DNA of 10,478 nt. It comes from Bacillota bacterium. Lineage in GTDB: Bacteria > Bacillota > Bacilli > Bacillales_B > DSM-18226. The DNA is taken from the NCBI GenBank assembly GCA_030705665.1, contig JAUZQA010000092.1:1-10478 (forward strand). Reading direction: 5' to 3'. Below are positions 1 through 8,846 of the stretch, piece by piece (the stretch's first letter is position 1; every line of letters begins with the position of its first letter). The translations under genes were made by a program, and so were the position numbers. The notes under the pieces are model-generated. The model did not search any database. It was not told the DNA's origin and was given only the letters and a program-made list of their open reading frames with translations.

Positions 1-1
1 C

Positions 2-2408
<2,407 letters not shown>

Positions 2409-2427
2409 TCGTCCCACAGCTTAGGGG

Positions 2428-2465
2428 AAAGTCAAAGTCAGTCTATGGACTTTGGCTTTTTCTTT
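2428..2465 (+). terminator. Intrinsic terminator between dnaK and dnaJ
   Basis: The arm AGTCAAAGTC (2430-2439) pairs with GACTTTGGCT (2448-2457) through one G-U pair. Two more A-U pairs extend the stem at its base (2428-2429 with 2458-2459). The loop is 8 bases, and the T-rich run TTTTTCTTT follows. The hairpin starts 20 bases after the dnaK stop. Partial termination here would make dnaK mRNA more abundant than that of the downstream genes. Confidence 0.85.
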
Positions 2466-2528
2466 GCTGGTTTATTAAATGAAAAATGTCCTAGGCATAG
2501 GTTCAGATAGAGAAACATCCAAAAAAAA

Positions 2529-2558
2529 TTGCATCTTTTATCGTATGGGTGTTACAAT
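2529..2558 (+). promoter_or_regulatory. Probable SigA promoter with extended -10 in front of dnaJ
   Basis: The -35 is TTGCAT (2529-2534) and the -10 is TACAAT (2553-2558), separated by 18 bases. TG at 2550-2551 forms an extended -10 (TGTTACAAT). A run of eight A (2521-2528) sits directly before the -35 and resembles an UP element. Initiation would be expected near 2565, leaving a leader of about 28 bases before dnaJ. Its place just after the dnaK terminator suggests that dnaJ and the following genes have their own vegetative transcription. No CIRCE-type inverted repeat (TTAGCACTC type) is visible nearby. Confidence 0.65.
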
Positions 2559-2592
2559 AATTTTTATGTGACAGATTCGGGAGTGGTAATCA

Positions 2593-3720
2593 ATGAGTAA
2601 GCGGGATTACTATGAGGTGCTTGGTGTAAGTAAAAGCGCTTCTAAGGATGAAATAAAAAAGGCTTATCGAAAGCTATCTAAGAAGTATCATCCTGATATT
2701 AATAAAGAGCCGGATGCGGCTGAAAAATTCAAGGAAGTAAAAGAAGCATATGAAGCCTTAAGTGATGACCAAAAGAGAGCTCATTATGATCAGTTCGGCC
2801 ATACCGACCCAAATCAGGGCTTCGGTGGCGGAGGAGATTTTGGCGGCTTTGGCGGTTTTGAAGATATCTTTAATACCTTTTTTGGCGGCGGCGGTGGTTC
2901 AAGAAGAAGAGACCCTAATGCACCAAGGCAGGGGGCTGACCTTCAATACACAATGACCATTACATTTGAGGAGGCTGCTTTCGGTAAAGAAACGGACATC
3001 GAAATTCCTAGGGAAGAAACATGTAATACATGTCATGGTTCAGGTGCCAAACCAGGAACCAAACCTGAAACTTGTGCACACTGTCATGGAACAGGCCAAC
3101 TGAACATTGAACAGAATACACCATTCGGTAAAATTGTAAATCGCCGGGTGTGCCATTACTGTAATGGGACAGGAAAAGAAATCAAACAAAAATGTTCTAC
3201 TTGCGGCGGAGCAGGGAAAGTGAAAAAACGTCGCAAAATTCATGTGAAGATTCCTGCTGGAATCGATGATGGACAACAATTAAGAATGGCAGGTCAAGGT
3301 GAGTCTGGTACAAATGGAGGCCCATCCGGAGACTTATATGTTGTTTTCCATGTTCGTCAGCATGAGTTTTTTGAACGTGATGGCGATGATATTTATTGTG
3401 AAATGCCAATTACCTTTGTACAAGCCTCATTGGGGGATGAAATTGAAGTCCCAACCTTACATGGTAAAGTGAAACTGAAAATCCCTGCAGGCACACAAAC
3501 AGGAACTAAATTCCGATTAAAAGGAAAAGGAGTTCCAAATGTTCGCGGTTACGGTGTGGGCGACCAGCATATTCTTGTTCGAATTCTAACTCCTACAAAG
3601 CTTACTGATAAACAAAAACAGTTGCTGAGGGAATTTTCAGATGTTAGTGGAACTGTTCCGCTTGGAGAACACGAGGAAAGCTTTTTCTCAAAAGTAAAAA
3701 GAGCCTTTAAAGGTGAGTAA
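2593..3720 (+). CDS. dnaJ: DnaJ, Hsp40 co-chaperone
   Basis: DnaJ stimulates DnaK ATP hydrolysis and delivers substrates. The ORF is 375 residues, the usual length for type I DnaJ in Bacillus. The J domain (about 5-69) carries the essential HPD at 33-35. A glycine/phenylalanine-rich linker follows (about 76-102). The zinc-binding domain has all four CxxCxGxG units, with cysteine pairs at 144/147, 161/164, 187/190 and 201/204. The two C-terminal beta domains and dimer region follow to the end. The start is ATG with GGGAG at 2579-2583 and 9 bases of spacing. The J domain, G/F linker and zinc centre are all intact, so this is a full type I protein. It is separated from dnaK by a terminator and a candidate promoter, and followed 18 bases later by prmA. 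Confidence 0.99.
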   Translation: MSKRDYYEVLGVSKSASKDEIKKAYRKLSKKYHPDINKEPDAAEKFKEVKEAYEALSDDQKRAHYDQFGHTDPNQGFGGGGDFGGFGGFEDIFNTFFGGGGGSRRRDPNAPRQGADLQYTMTITFEEAAFGKETDIEIPREETCNTCHGSGAKPGTKPETCAHCHGTGQLNIEQNTPFGKIVNRRVCHYCNGTGKEIKQKCSTCGGAGKVKKRRKIHVKIPAGIDDGQQLRMAGQGESGTNGGPSGDLYVVFHVRQHEFFERDGDDIYCEMPITFVQASLGDEIEVPTLHGKVKLKIPAGTQTGTKFRLKGKGVPNVRGYGVGDQHILVRILTPTKLTDKQKQLLREFSDVSGTVPLGEHEESFFSKVKRAFKGE

Positions 3721-3738
3721 GGATTGGAGTTGGTAGAA

Positions 3739-4680
3739 ATGAAATGGTCGGAAATCAGCATTCATACAACAAATGAGGCGGTTGAACCAATTTCAAATAT
3801 ATTACACGAAGCAGGCGCCAGCGGTGTAGTTATTGAGGATCCTTTTGAGTTAACAAAAGAAAGGGAAGATCAATTTGGTGAAATCTACCAACTTAATCCG
3901 AATGATTATCCCGAAGAAGGGGTCATTGTCAAAGCCTATTTACCTGTTAACAGTTTTCTAGGTGAAACGGTTGAGGCCATCAAGGAATCAATTAATAATT
4001 TAATTATTTATAATATTGATATCGGGATTAACAAAGTAACCATCAGTGAAGTACATGAAGAAGAATGGGCTACAGCTTGGAAAAAATATTATCATCCCGT
4101 AAAGATTTCTGAAAGATTTACGATCGTCCCTACATGGGAGGAATATAGCCCTGTCAAAAGTGATGAACTTATCATTGAACTAGATCCTGGTATGGCCTTT
4201 GGTACAGGAACCCACCCGACAACAGTTATGTGTATTCAAGCCTTGGAACGTACGGTTAAAGCTGGGGATAAAGTTATCGACGTTGGCACAGGTTCCGGGG
4301 TGCTTAGCATAGCAGCGGCAATGCTTGGAGCGGAGCAAATAAGGGCCTTTGACTTAGATGAAGTGGCCGTTCGGTCTGCCCGTTTAAATATAAAGTTAAA
4401 CAAAGTAAGTGAAGTTGTTACAGTTGCCCAAAATAACTTACTTGATGGTGTTGAAGATGTTTCGGCTGATGTTGTTGTCGCAAACATCCTTGCTGAGGTA
4501 ATCCTAAGATTTACAGAAGACGTTGCCCGTGTTGTAAAACCGAACGGTTACTTTATAGCATCTGGAATCATCCAGCCGAAAAAAGATCAAGTGAAAGAGG
4601 CTCTTATTCAAGTTGGTTTTGAAATCGAAGAATCCATTTTAATGGAGGATTGGGTAGCACTCATCGCAAAGAAAAAATAA
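3739..4680 (+). CDS. prmA: PrmA, ribosomal protein L11 methyltransferase
   Basis: PrmA is a cytosolic SAM-dependent enzyme that methylates lysines and the N-terminus of ribosomal protein L11. From the ATG at 3739 the protein is 313 residues. An in-frame TTG at 3724 would add five residues. I chose the ATG because GGAG (3726-3729) sits 9 bases upstream of it and because [11 protein letters not shown] matches the usual N-terminus. The N-terminal L11-recognition domain covers roughly residues 1-110. The Rossmann methyltransferase domain has the SAM loop VIDVGTGSG (179-187) and the PrmA motif VANILAEVI (N249), with FGTGTHPTT just before the fold. Its place after dnaJ is the standard Bacillus arrangement (B. 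subtilis yqeT). A hairpin terminator follows directly. Confidence 0.97.
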   Translation: MKWSEISIHTTNEAVEPISNILHEAGASGVVIEDPFELTKEREDQFGEIYQLNPNDYPEEGVIVKAYLPVNSFLGETVEAIKESINNLIIYNIDIGINKVTISEVHEEEWATAWKKYYHPVKISERFTIVPTWEEYSPVKSDELIIELDPGMAFGTGTHPTTVMCIQALERTVKAGDKVIDVGTGSGVLSIAAAMLGAEQIRAFDLDEVAVRSARLNIKLNKVSEVVTVAQNNLLDGVEDVSADVVVANILAEVILRFTEDVARVVKPNGYFIASGIIQPKKDQVKEALIQVGFEIEESILMEDWVALIAKKK

Positions 4681-4687
4681 CTTTTAT

Positions 4688-4720
4688 GTGGGGCTGGAGA
4701 ATAAAAACAGCCTCATTTTT
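4688..4720 (+). terminator. Probable intrinsic terminator between prmA and rsmE
   Basis: TGGGGCTG (4689-4696) pairs with CAGCCTCA (4708-4715) in an 8-bp stem with one G-U pair. A G-U pair at the base (4688 with 4716) can extend it. The loop is 11 bases and A-rich. Five T follow at 4716-4720. It lies 8 bases after the prmA stop and divides the operon a second time. Confidence 0.7.
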
Positions 4721-4727
4721 CTGTTCC

Positions 4728-4756
4728 TTTTAATGGGCCAAATTTTTTAGTAAAAT
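4728..4756 (+). promoter_or_regulatory. Weak candidate SigA promoter before rsmE
   Basis: TAAAAT (4751-4756) matches the -10 consensus in five of six positions. The best -35 at 17 bases is only TTTTAA (4728-4733), a poor match. It lies right after the prmA terminator, where a new promoter would make sense, and 33 bases before the rsmE start. Read-through from upstream is the alternative. Confidence 0.3.
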
Positions 4757-4789
4757 GAATAGTAAACTGTTTTAGAGAGGGTGCTTTGT

Positions 4790-5539
4790 TTGCAGCGCTA
4801 TTTCGTGAATAAGTCCGCAAATAATCATCGTTTTTTTATTGAAGGAGAAGACTGTCACCATATTTTAAAGGTTATGAGAATGCAATTAGGTGATCCGATC
4901 ATTTGTGTAAACCTGCAAGGGAAAGCAGCTGTTTGTGAAATTGCAGAAATTACCGATGAATATGTAGCTGCAGACGTTGTAGAATGGAAGGATGAGACCT
5001 CAGAACTGCCCATTCATGTTACGATAGCCAGTGGTCTTCCGAAAGGAGACAAGCTGGAGTGGGTTATTCAAAAAGGAACTGAACTTGGAGCATATGAATT
5101 TGTTCCATTTAGTGCCGCCAGGTCTATTGTCAAATGGGACGAAAAGAAAGCGGCGAAAAAGGTTGAAAGATGGCAAAAAATTGCCAAAGAAGCAGCAGAA
5201 CAATCACATCGTGCTATTTGCCCTGAAGTAATCAGCCCAATGGATTTCAATAAACTATTACTAAAGAGTAAAGAGTATGATTATAAACTGGCTGCATATG
5301 AAGAGGAAAGCAGGAATGGGGAAATATCTATTTTTGCATCCACTCTTAAGAAAATGAAAAAAGGGGAATCCCTTCTATTGTTGTTTGGACCCGAAGGTGG
5401 GCTTTCTGATGGCGAAATTACATTATTAAAGGAAGCCGGTTTTGATCTTTGCGGATTAGGTCCTCGTATTTTAAGGACGGAAACTGCTCCATTATACACA
5501 CTTGCGGCAATTTCCTATCATTTTGAATTATTGGGGTGA
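4790..5539 (+). CDS. rsmE: RsmE, 16S rRNA m3U1498 methyltransferase
   Basis: RsmE is a SPOUT-class SAM-dependent enzyme that methylates N3 of U1498 in 16S rRNA of the small ribosomal subunit. I place the start at TTG 4790, giving 249 residues beginning MQRYF, the usual family N-terminus. AGAGAGGG (4774-4781) lies 8 bases upstream. An in-frame GTG at 4781 would lie inside that binding site and is less likely. The N-terminal PUA-like domain covers about residues 1-70 and contains the GEDCHHILKVMRM segment. The catalytic domain starts near IASGLPKGDKLEW and includes KGTELGA. The trefoil-knot SAM site has FGPEGG (GPEGG 200-204) and LGPRILRTETAPL (from 223). mtaB starts five bases after the stop, so the two are probably co-translated. 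This is B. subtilis yqeU. Confidence 0.95.
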   Translation: MQRYFVNKSANNHRFFIEGEDCHHILKVMRMQLGDPIICVNLQGKAAVCEIAEITDEYVAADVVEWKDETSELPIHVTIASGLPKGDKLEWVIQKGTELGAYEFVPFSAARSIVKWDEKKAAKKVERWQKIAKEAAEQSHRAICPEVISPMDFNKLLLKSKEYDYKLAAYEEESRNGEISIFASTLKKMKKGESLLLLFGPEGGLSDGEITLLKEAGFDLCGLGPRILRTETAPLYTLAAISYHFELLG

Positions 5540-5544
5540 GTTAT

Positions 5545-6894
5545 ATGCCAACAGTCGCATTTCATACACTTGGTTGCAAAGTGAACCACTATGAAACAGA
5601 AGCAATTTGGCAGTTGTTTAAACAAGAAGGCTATGATCGAGTTGATTTTGAATCAACTTCTGATGTATATATTATCAATACTTGTACTGTTACAAACACT
5701 GGCGATAAGAAAAGTCGCCAGGTTATTCGCCGTGCAGTCAGAAAAAATCCTGATGCTGTTATTTGTGTAACTGGATGCTACGCGCAAACATCTCCTGCCG
5801 AAATCATGGCAATTCCAGGGGTAGATATTGTTGTCGGGACTCAAGACCGTGTCAAAATGCTCGATTATATTGAGCAATATAAACAAGAACGCCAGCCGAT
5901 TAACGGTGTTCATAATATTATGAAAAATAGGGTTTATGAAGAGCTTGATGTGCCTTCATTTACTGACAGAACTCGTGCTTCCTTAAAAATCCAGGAAGGC
6001 TGCAATAACTTTTGTACATTTTGTATTATCCCATGGGCCCGCGGATTAATGAGATCCCGTGACCCTAAAGAAGTCATTCACCAAGCTCAGCAGCTGGTTG
6101 ATGCTGGCTACAAGGAAATCGTCTTAACAGGCATTCATACAGGCGGATATGGCGAAGATATGAAGGATTATAATCTTGCCATGCTCTTGCAGGATTTAGA
6201 AAGAGAAGTAAGAGGACTGAAGCGCCTCCGAATTTCATCAATTGAAGCCAGTCAAATTACGGATGAAGTCATCGGGGTTATTAAGGAATCCAATATTATT
6301 GTTCGTCATTTACACATACCTATTCAATCAGGTTCAAATTCAGTTTTAAATAGAATGCGCCGTAAATATACAATGGAGTTCTTTGGGGAACGATTAGAGC
6401 GTCTTAAAGAGGTATTACCTGGTCTGGCCGTTACATCTGACGTCATTGTCGGCTTCCCAGGTGAAACGGAAGAGGAATTTATGGAAACCTATAATTTCAT
6501 CAAACACCACAAATTCTCGGAACTTCATGTATTTCCATATTCAAAGCGTACAGGAACACCTGCGGCAAGAATGGAAGATCAGGTCGATGAAGAAGTAAAG
6601 AATGAACGTGTACACCGTTTAATTACACTTTCTGATCAGCTTGCCAAGGAATATGCTTCCCAGTTTGAAGGAGAAGTGCTCGAGGTTATTCCTGAAACGC
6701 ATTATAATGAGGATCAAGAAAGCGGCCTTTTCGAAGGCTATACCGATAATTATTTGCGGGTGGTACTGCCTGCAACAGAAGATATGATTGGGAAAATTGT
6801 AAAAGTGAAGCTGACAAAAGCTGGTTATCCATACAATGAAGCACAATTTGTCAAAATTATTGATGATGAGGTCGCAGCCAAAACAGCAATCTAA
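5545..6894 (+). CDS. mtaB: MtaB, tRNA ms2t6A37 methylthiotransferase (radical SAM)
   Basis: MtaB adds a methylthio group to t6A at position 37 of ANN-decoding tRNAs, which supports decoding accuracy. It is a cytosolic two-cluster radical-SAM enzyme. From ATG 5545 the protein is 449 residues. GGGGTGAG (5533-5540) overlaps the rsmE stop and sits 4 bases upstream, so the in-frame GTG at 5536 is rejected. The N-terminal methylthiotransferase domain carries the cluster cysteines C11 (TLGCKV), C47 (INTCTVTN) and C78 (VTGCYAQ). The radical SAM motif CNNFCTFC gives C153, C157 and C160. IPIQSGSN and SDVIVGFPGETEEEF mark the rest of the barrel. A TRAM domain occupies roughly the last 70 residues (GYTDNYLRVV, GKIVKVKLTKAGYPYNEAQF). 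It is the last gene of the operon and runs into a terminator shared with yqeW (B. subtilis yqeV). Confidence 0.97.
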   Translation: MPTVAFHTLGCKVNHYETEAIWQLFKQEGYDRVDFESTSDVYIINTCTVTNTGDKKSRQVIRRAVRKNPDAVICVTGCYAQTSPAEIMAIPGVDIVVGTQDRVKMLDYIEQYKQERQPINGVHNIMKNRVYEELDVPSFTDRTRASLKIQEGCNNFCTFCIIPWARGLMRSRDPKEVIHQAQQLVDAGYKEIVLTGIHTGGYGEDMKDYNLAMLLQDLEREVRGLKRLRISSIEASQITDEVIGVIKESNIIVRHLHIPIQSGSNSVLNRMRRKYTMEFFGERLERLKEVLPGLAVTSDVIVGFPGETEEEFMETYNFIKHHKFSELHVFPYSKRTGTPAARMEDQVDEEVKNERVHRLITLSDQLAKEYASQFEGEVLEVIPETHYNEDQESGLFEGYTDNYLRVVLPATEDMIGKIVKVKLTKAGYPYNEAQFVKIIDDEVAAKTAI

Positions 6895-6900
6895 ATTCAG

Positions 6901-6940
6901 CACAAAAAATAGACAGGAAGACACTGTCTATTTTTTTGTG
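6901..6940. terminator. Bidirectional terminator between convergent mtaB and yqeW
   Basis: CACAAAAAATAGACAG (6901-6916) is complementary to CTGTCTA followed by T7 and GTG (6924-6940), with one unpaired T and a 7-base loop. The + strand reads a stem followed by T7, and the - strand reads the same stem followed by T6. It can therefore end transcripts from both sides. The yqeW stop codon (TAG, complement of 6928-6930) and its last two lysine codons lie inside it. Confidence 0.88.
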
Positions 6941-7851
6941 TGCAGATATAAGATCATTTTTCCAAAACGTGTGGCAAACGGCAAAACAATCAATGAAGAT
7001 GCCACGTTAAAAATGACGCTAATATGAGCCAACTGAACATCTTTTTGGCCTGCAATGTACGGCGCAAGGGCAGTAAGGGTTGGAATAAGCGGAATGAAGA
7101 GCAGGACGCCAAAAACATTGAGCCAAACATGGGCGTAAGCGGCTAATTTTGCTTCTTTGCCCCCGCCGATAGAAGCAATGATCGCGGTAATGCAGGTTCC
7201 GATGTTTGCTCCAAGCATGATCGCTATTCCTGCATCAAGCTTCAAAAGTCCAGCAGTCAAGAACCCCATGGCAATACCGGTCATTGCCGTACTTGATTGT
7301 ATGATAATGGTAAGAATAGTACCTGTTAAAAGGCTCATAAAAATGCTGCCATTTAACTTTAAAAGCCCATTGTGAACAATCGGAAGTGAGGTTAACGGCT
7401 GTGCCAGAAACTCAAATCCTTTCATGGCAGTAAAAACAGAGGCTATCCCAAATACAGTCATGCCGATACTTCGAGTCTTTTTATTTTGGAACAAGATGAG
7501 GATTGCACCAATGACCGCGAGCGGGGCAATGGCTGCATCTATATCAAAGGTAATTAACTCTGTTTTAAAAGTGGTCCCAATATTGGTTCCAAGGATAATC
7601 CCAATCGATTGCGGAAAGGTCATAATCTTTGCAGATATTAGCCCAATTGTTATGACCATAACGGCTGTGCTGCTCTGTAGAAGGGCTGTTATGAATGTTC
7701 CTGTAAGCATCCCTTTTAATGGGGTACTAGTCAGTTTAATAAGCCAGGATTTAAGCTTTTCAGCTGATATATTGAATAACCCGATCCGAATGATATTCAT
7801 GCCAAAAATAAATAATAAAATACAAAAAATAAATAAAACTATATACTGCAT
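6928..7851 (-). CDS. yqeW: YqeW, Na/Pi-cotransporter-family membrane protein
   Basis: This is an integral membrane protein of the Na+/phosphate cotransporter (NptA, PF02690) family, 307 residues and almost entirely hydrophobic, with multiple membrane segments. The family hallmark occurs twice: QSSTA at 59-63 followed by GTNIGT at 88-93, and QSSTA at 185-189 followed by GANIGT at 214-219. The 29-residue spacing is identical in both, showing the internal duplication that forms the substrate path. Transport of phosphate with Na+ is known for family members; the substrate of this protein is inferred. The ATG at 7849-7851 is preceded on its strand by GGGGTGAG with 3 bases of spacing. The C-terminal cytosolic PhoU-like domain of longer relatives is absent, as in the short Bacillus form. 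It is transcribed against its neighbours. A possible -10 (TATATT, complement of 7949-7954) lacks a good -35, so its promoter is unresolved. Confidence 0.9.
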   Translation of the reverse strand: MQYIVLFIFCILLFIFGMNIIRIGLFNISAEKLKSWLIKLTSTPLKGMLTGTFITALLQSSTAVMVITIGLISAKIMTFPQSIGIILGTNIGTTFKTELITFDIDAAIAPLAVIGAILILFQNKKTRSIGMTVFGIASVFTAMKGFEFLAQPLTSLPIVHNGLLKLNGSIFMSLLTGTILTIIIQSSTAMTGIAMGFLTAGLLKLDAGIAIMLGANIGTCITAIIASIGGGKEAKLAAYAHVWLNVFGVLLFIPLIPTLTALAPYIAGQKDVQLAHISVIFNVASSLIVLPFATRFGKMILYLHTKK

Positions 7852-7990
7852 GTCTCACCCCCTGTTTCATTCTATGGGTGAAAGAATAGGGACATGCCAG
7901 ATAAATGGGCTAAAAAGTCCTTTGGAACTATTTGTTTCTGTAAATAAAAATATATTTGATGTGAATCGACTTCAGAATCAAGAAATACAG

Positions 7991-8019
7991 TTGACCTTGT
8001 TTCAAGGTTATATTATAAT
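7991..8019 (+). promoter_or_regulatory. SigA promoter of rpsU-yqeY
   Basis: TTGACC (7991-7996) and TATAAT (8014-8019) are separated by exactly 17 bases. The -10 is a perfect match and the -35 matches five of six positions. Initiation near 8026 would leave a leader of about 50 bases before rpsU. This is the strongest promoter in the window, fitting a ribosomal protein gene. Confidence 0.88.
7994..8008. repeat. 15-base palindrome within the rpsU promoter
   Basis: ACCTTG (7994-7999), TTT, CAAGGT (8003-8008) form a perfect inverted repeat. It starts inside the -35 hexamer and occupies most of the spacer. CAAGGT recurs at 8022-8027, close to the expected transcription start, so the direct spacing is 19 bases. 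The placement is operator-like, but I do not recognise the motif as the box of a named regulator. Confidence 0.6.
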
Positions 8020-8057
8020 TGCAAGGTACATGGATTCATGTTAGTGTGTTGTGTTTC

Positions 8058-8067
8058 GGAGGGAGGG
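8058..8067 (+). promoter_or_regulatory. Extended double ribosome binding site of rpsU
   Basis: GGAGGGAGGG holds two overlapping Shine-Dalgarno cores, with the 3' one ending 7 bases before ATG 8075. It decides the start: the in-frame GTG at 8051 lies upstream of it and would add eight residues not found in bS21. The long purine run suggests high translation of this small gene. Confidence 0.8.
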
Positions 8068-8074
8068 AAAGAGA

Positions 8075-8248
8075 ATGTCTAAAACCGTCGTTCGTAAAAA
8101 CGAATCGCTTGAAGATGCTCTTCGTCGCTTCAAACGTACAGTATCTAAAACTGGTACTTTGCAGGAAGCTAGAAAGCGCGAATTCTACGAAAAACCTAGT
8201 GTAAGACGTAAGAAAAAGTCTGAAGCAGCAAGAAAACGTAAGTTTTAA
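8075..8248 (+). CDS. rpsU: 30S ribosomal protein bS21
   Basis: bS21 is a small, highly basic protein of the 30S subunit that sits near the anti-Shine-Dalgarno end of 16S rRNA and helps mRNA binding. The ORF from ATG 8075 is 57 residues, the usual length in Bacillus, with 21 lysines or arginines. The sequence starts [20 protein letters not shown] and contains RREFYEKP-like [15 protein letters not shown], ending ARKRKF. All of this is characteristic of the family. It is first in a short operon with yqeY, whose start follows 15 bases after the stop. It has its own strong SigA promoter and no terminator before yqeY. Confidence 0.98.
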   Translation: MSKTVVRKNESLEDALRRFKRTVSKTGTLQEARKREFYEKPSVRRKKKSEAARKRKF

Positions 8249-8263
8249 GAGAGGGTGTAATTA

Positions 8264-8707
8264 GTGAGTCTTCTCGAGCGTTTAAATAATGACATGAAAC
8301 AAGCGATGAAAAATAAGGAAAAAGACAAACTCTCAGTAATTCGGATGATCAAAGCTTCTGTTCAAAATGAAACAATCAAGCTTGGACATGATTTATCTGA
8401 AGAAGATGAGTTGACGGTCCTTTCTCGCGAATTAAAACAACGCAAAGATTCCCTCCATGAATTTGAAAAAGCAGGTCGTGAAGACCTTGTTGAAAAAACA
8501 CGTACAGAGTTAACATTTGTTGAGCTGTATATGCCGAAACAGTTTTCTGAAGAAGAGCTGTCAGAGATTGTAAAGTCTACAATTTCTGAGGTCGGAGCAA
8601 ATTCAAAAGCAGAGATGGGAAAAGTGATGGCTGCTATCATGCCAAAAGTTAAAGGTAAAGCAGACGGATCACTTGTAAATAAACTTGTACAACAACACCT
8701 TTCATAA
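8264..8707 (+). CDS. yqeY: YqeY, GatB/YqeY-domain protein of unknown role
   Basis: YqeY is a small cytosolic helical protein related to the C-terminal tail domain of GatB, the tRNA-binding subunit of Glu/Asp-tRNA amidotransferase. Its own function is not established; a tRNA-related role is inferred from the domain. The ORF is 147 residues, starting GTG at 8264 with GAGGGTG (8251-8257) 6 bases upstream. The N-terminal helical part has [21 protein letters not shown] and [15 protein letters not shown]. The conserved C-terminal part carries [20 protein letters not shown], typical of the family. It has no catalytic motif, signal peptide or membrane segment. It is coupled to rpsU in the usual Bacillus arrangement. 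A perfect GC-rich hairpin begins 14 bases after the stop. Confidence 0.95.
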   Translation: MSLLERLNNDMKQAMKNKEKDKLSVIRMIKASVQNETIKLGHDLSEEDELTVLSRELKQRKDSLHEFEKAGREDLVEKTRTELTFVELYMPKQFSEEELSEIVKSTISEVGANSKAEMGKVMAAIMPKVKGKADGSLVNKLVQQHLS

Positions 8708-8721
8708 AATACCGATACTAA

Positions 8722-8750
8722 GGCCGCAAGTATATTACTTGCGGCCGTTT
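8722..8750 (+). terminator. Perfect 11-bp hairpin after yqeY, probable terminator
   Basis: GGCCGCAAGTA (8722-8732) and TACTTGCGGCC (8736-8746) are exact reverse complements around a 3-base TAT loop. Only GTTTCC follows, a poor T run. It may therefore be an inefficient terminator, or mainly an mRNA 3'-end stabiliser for rpsU-yqeY. Confidence 0.65.
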
Positions 8751-8796
8751 CCATATTTCGCCGTACGCTTCCGCTTTTCTTGGAAAAAGAAGTGCT

Positions 8797-8846
8797 AGAA
8801 CCTCCTTTTATCTCATAAATATGAGATGAAAGGGGGTTCTTTTTTT
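8797..8846 (+). terminator. Long terminator-type hairpin abutting the yqfC start codon
   Basis: A 21-bp stem pairs 8797-8817 with 8820-8840 using two G-U pairs and no mismatch (begins AGAACCTCC, ends GGGGGTTCT). The drawn loop is 2 bases and would open slightly in reality. T7 (8840-8846) follows and runs directly into ATG 8847. The 3' arm contains AAGGGGG (8830-8836), the only Shine-Dalgarno available to yqfC. The structure fits an intrinsic terminator, and if transcription starts upstream it would also hide the yqfC ribosome binding site. Confidence 0.85.

Noticed and set aside
2488..2500. CCTA/TAGG inverted repeat upstream of the dnaJ promoter
   Set aside because: Arms of only four bases are too short to be distinguished from chance, and no similar sequence occurs at the other promoters.
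3724..3738. TTG 3724 as prmA start
   Set aside because: It has no properly spaced Shine-Dalgarno, whereas ATG 3739 has GGAG 9 bases upstream and gives the normal MKWSE N-terminus.
7949..7977. Possible yqeW promoter on the - strand (TATATT, complement of 7949-7954)
   Set aside because: The only hexamer at 17 bases is TTCTGA, which matches the -35 consensus in half of its positions. The region is AT-rich, so such a -10 match is expected by chance.
7424..8044. 206-codon + strand ORF opposite yqeW and extending into the rpsU promoter
   Set aside because: It lies mostly antisense to the clear yqeW gene, has no recognisable domain and no convincing ribosome binding site, and its 3' part runs through the rpsU promoter. 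Long antisense frames are common opposite hydrophobic genes.
8362..8754. 130-codon - strand ORF opposite yqeY
   Set aside because: It is serine-rich low-complexity sequence antisense to a conserved gene, and its start lies beyond the 8722-8746 hairpin. It is most simply a shadow frame.
8730..8759. Possible SigE promoter for yqfC: GTATATT (8730-8736) and CATATTTC (8752-8759) with 15 bases between
   Set aside because: The -35-like part is fair, but the -10 matches only CATA of CATACAAT, and the first element lies inside the yqeY hairpin. A transcript from it would then meet the strong terminator at 8797-8846. SigE control is expected from B. subtilis, but I cannot place the promoter.
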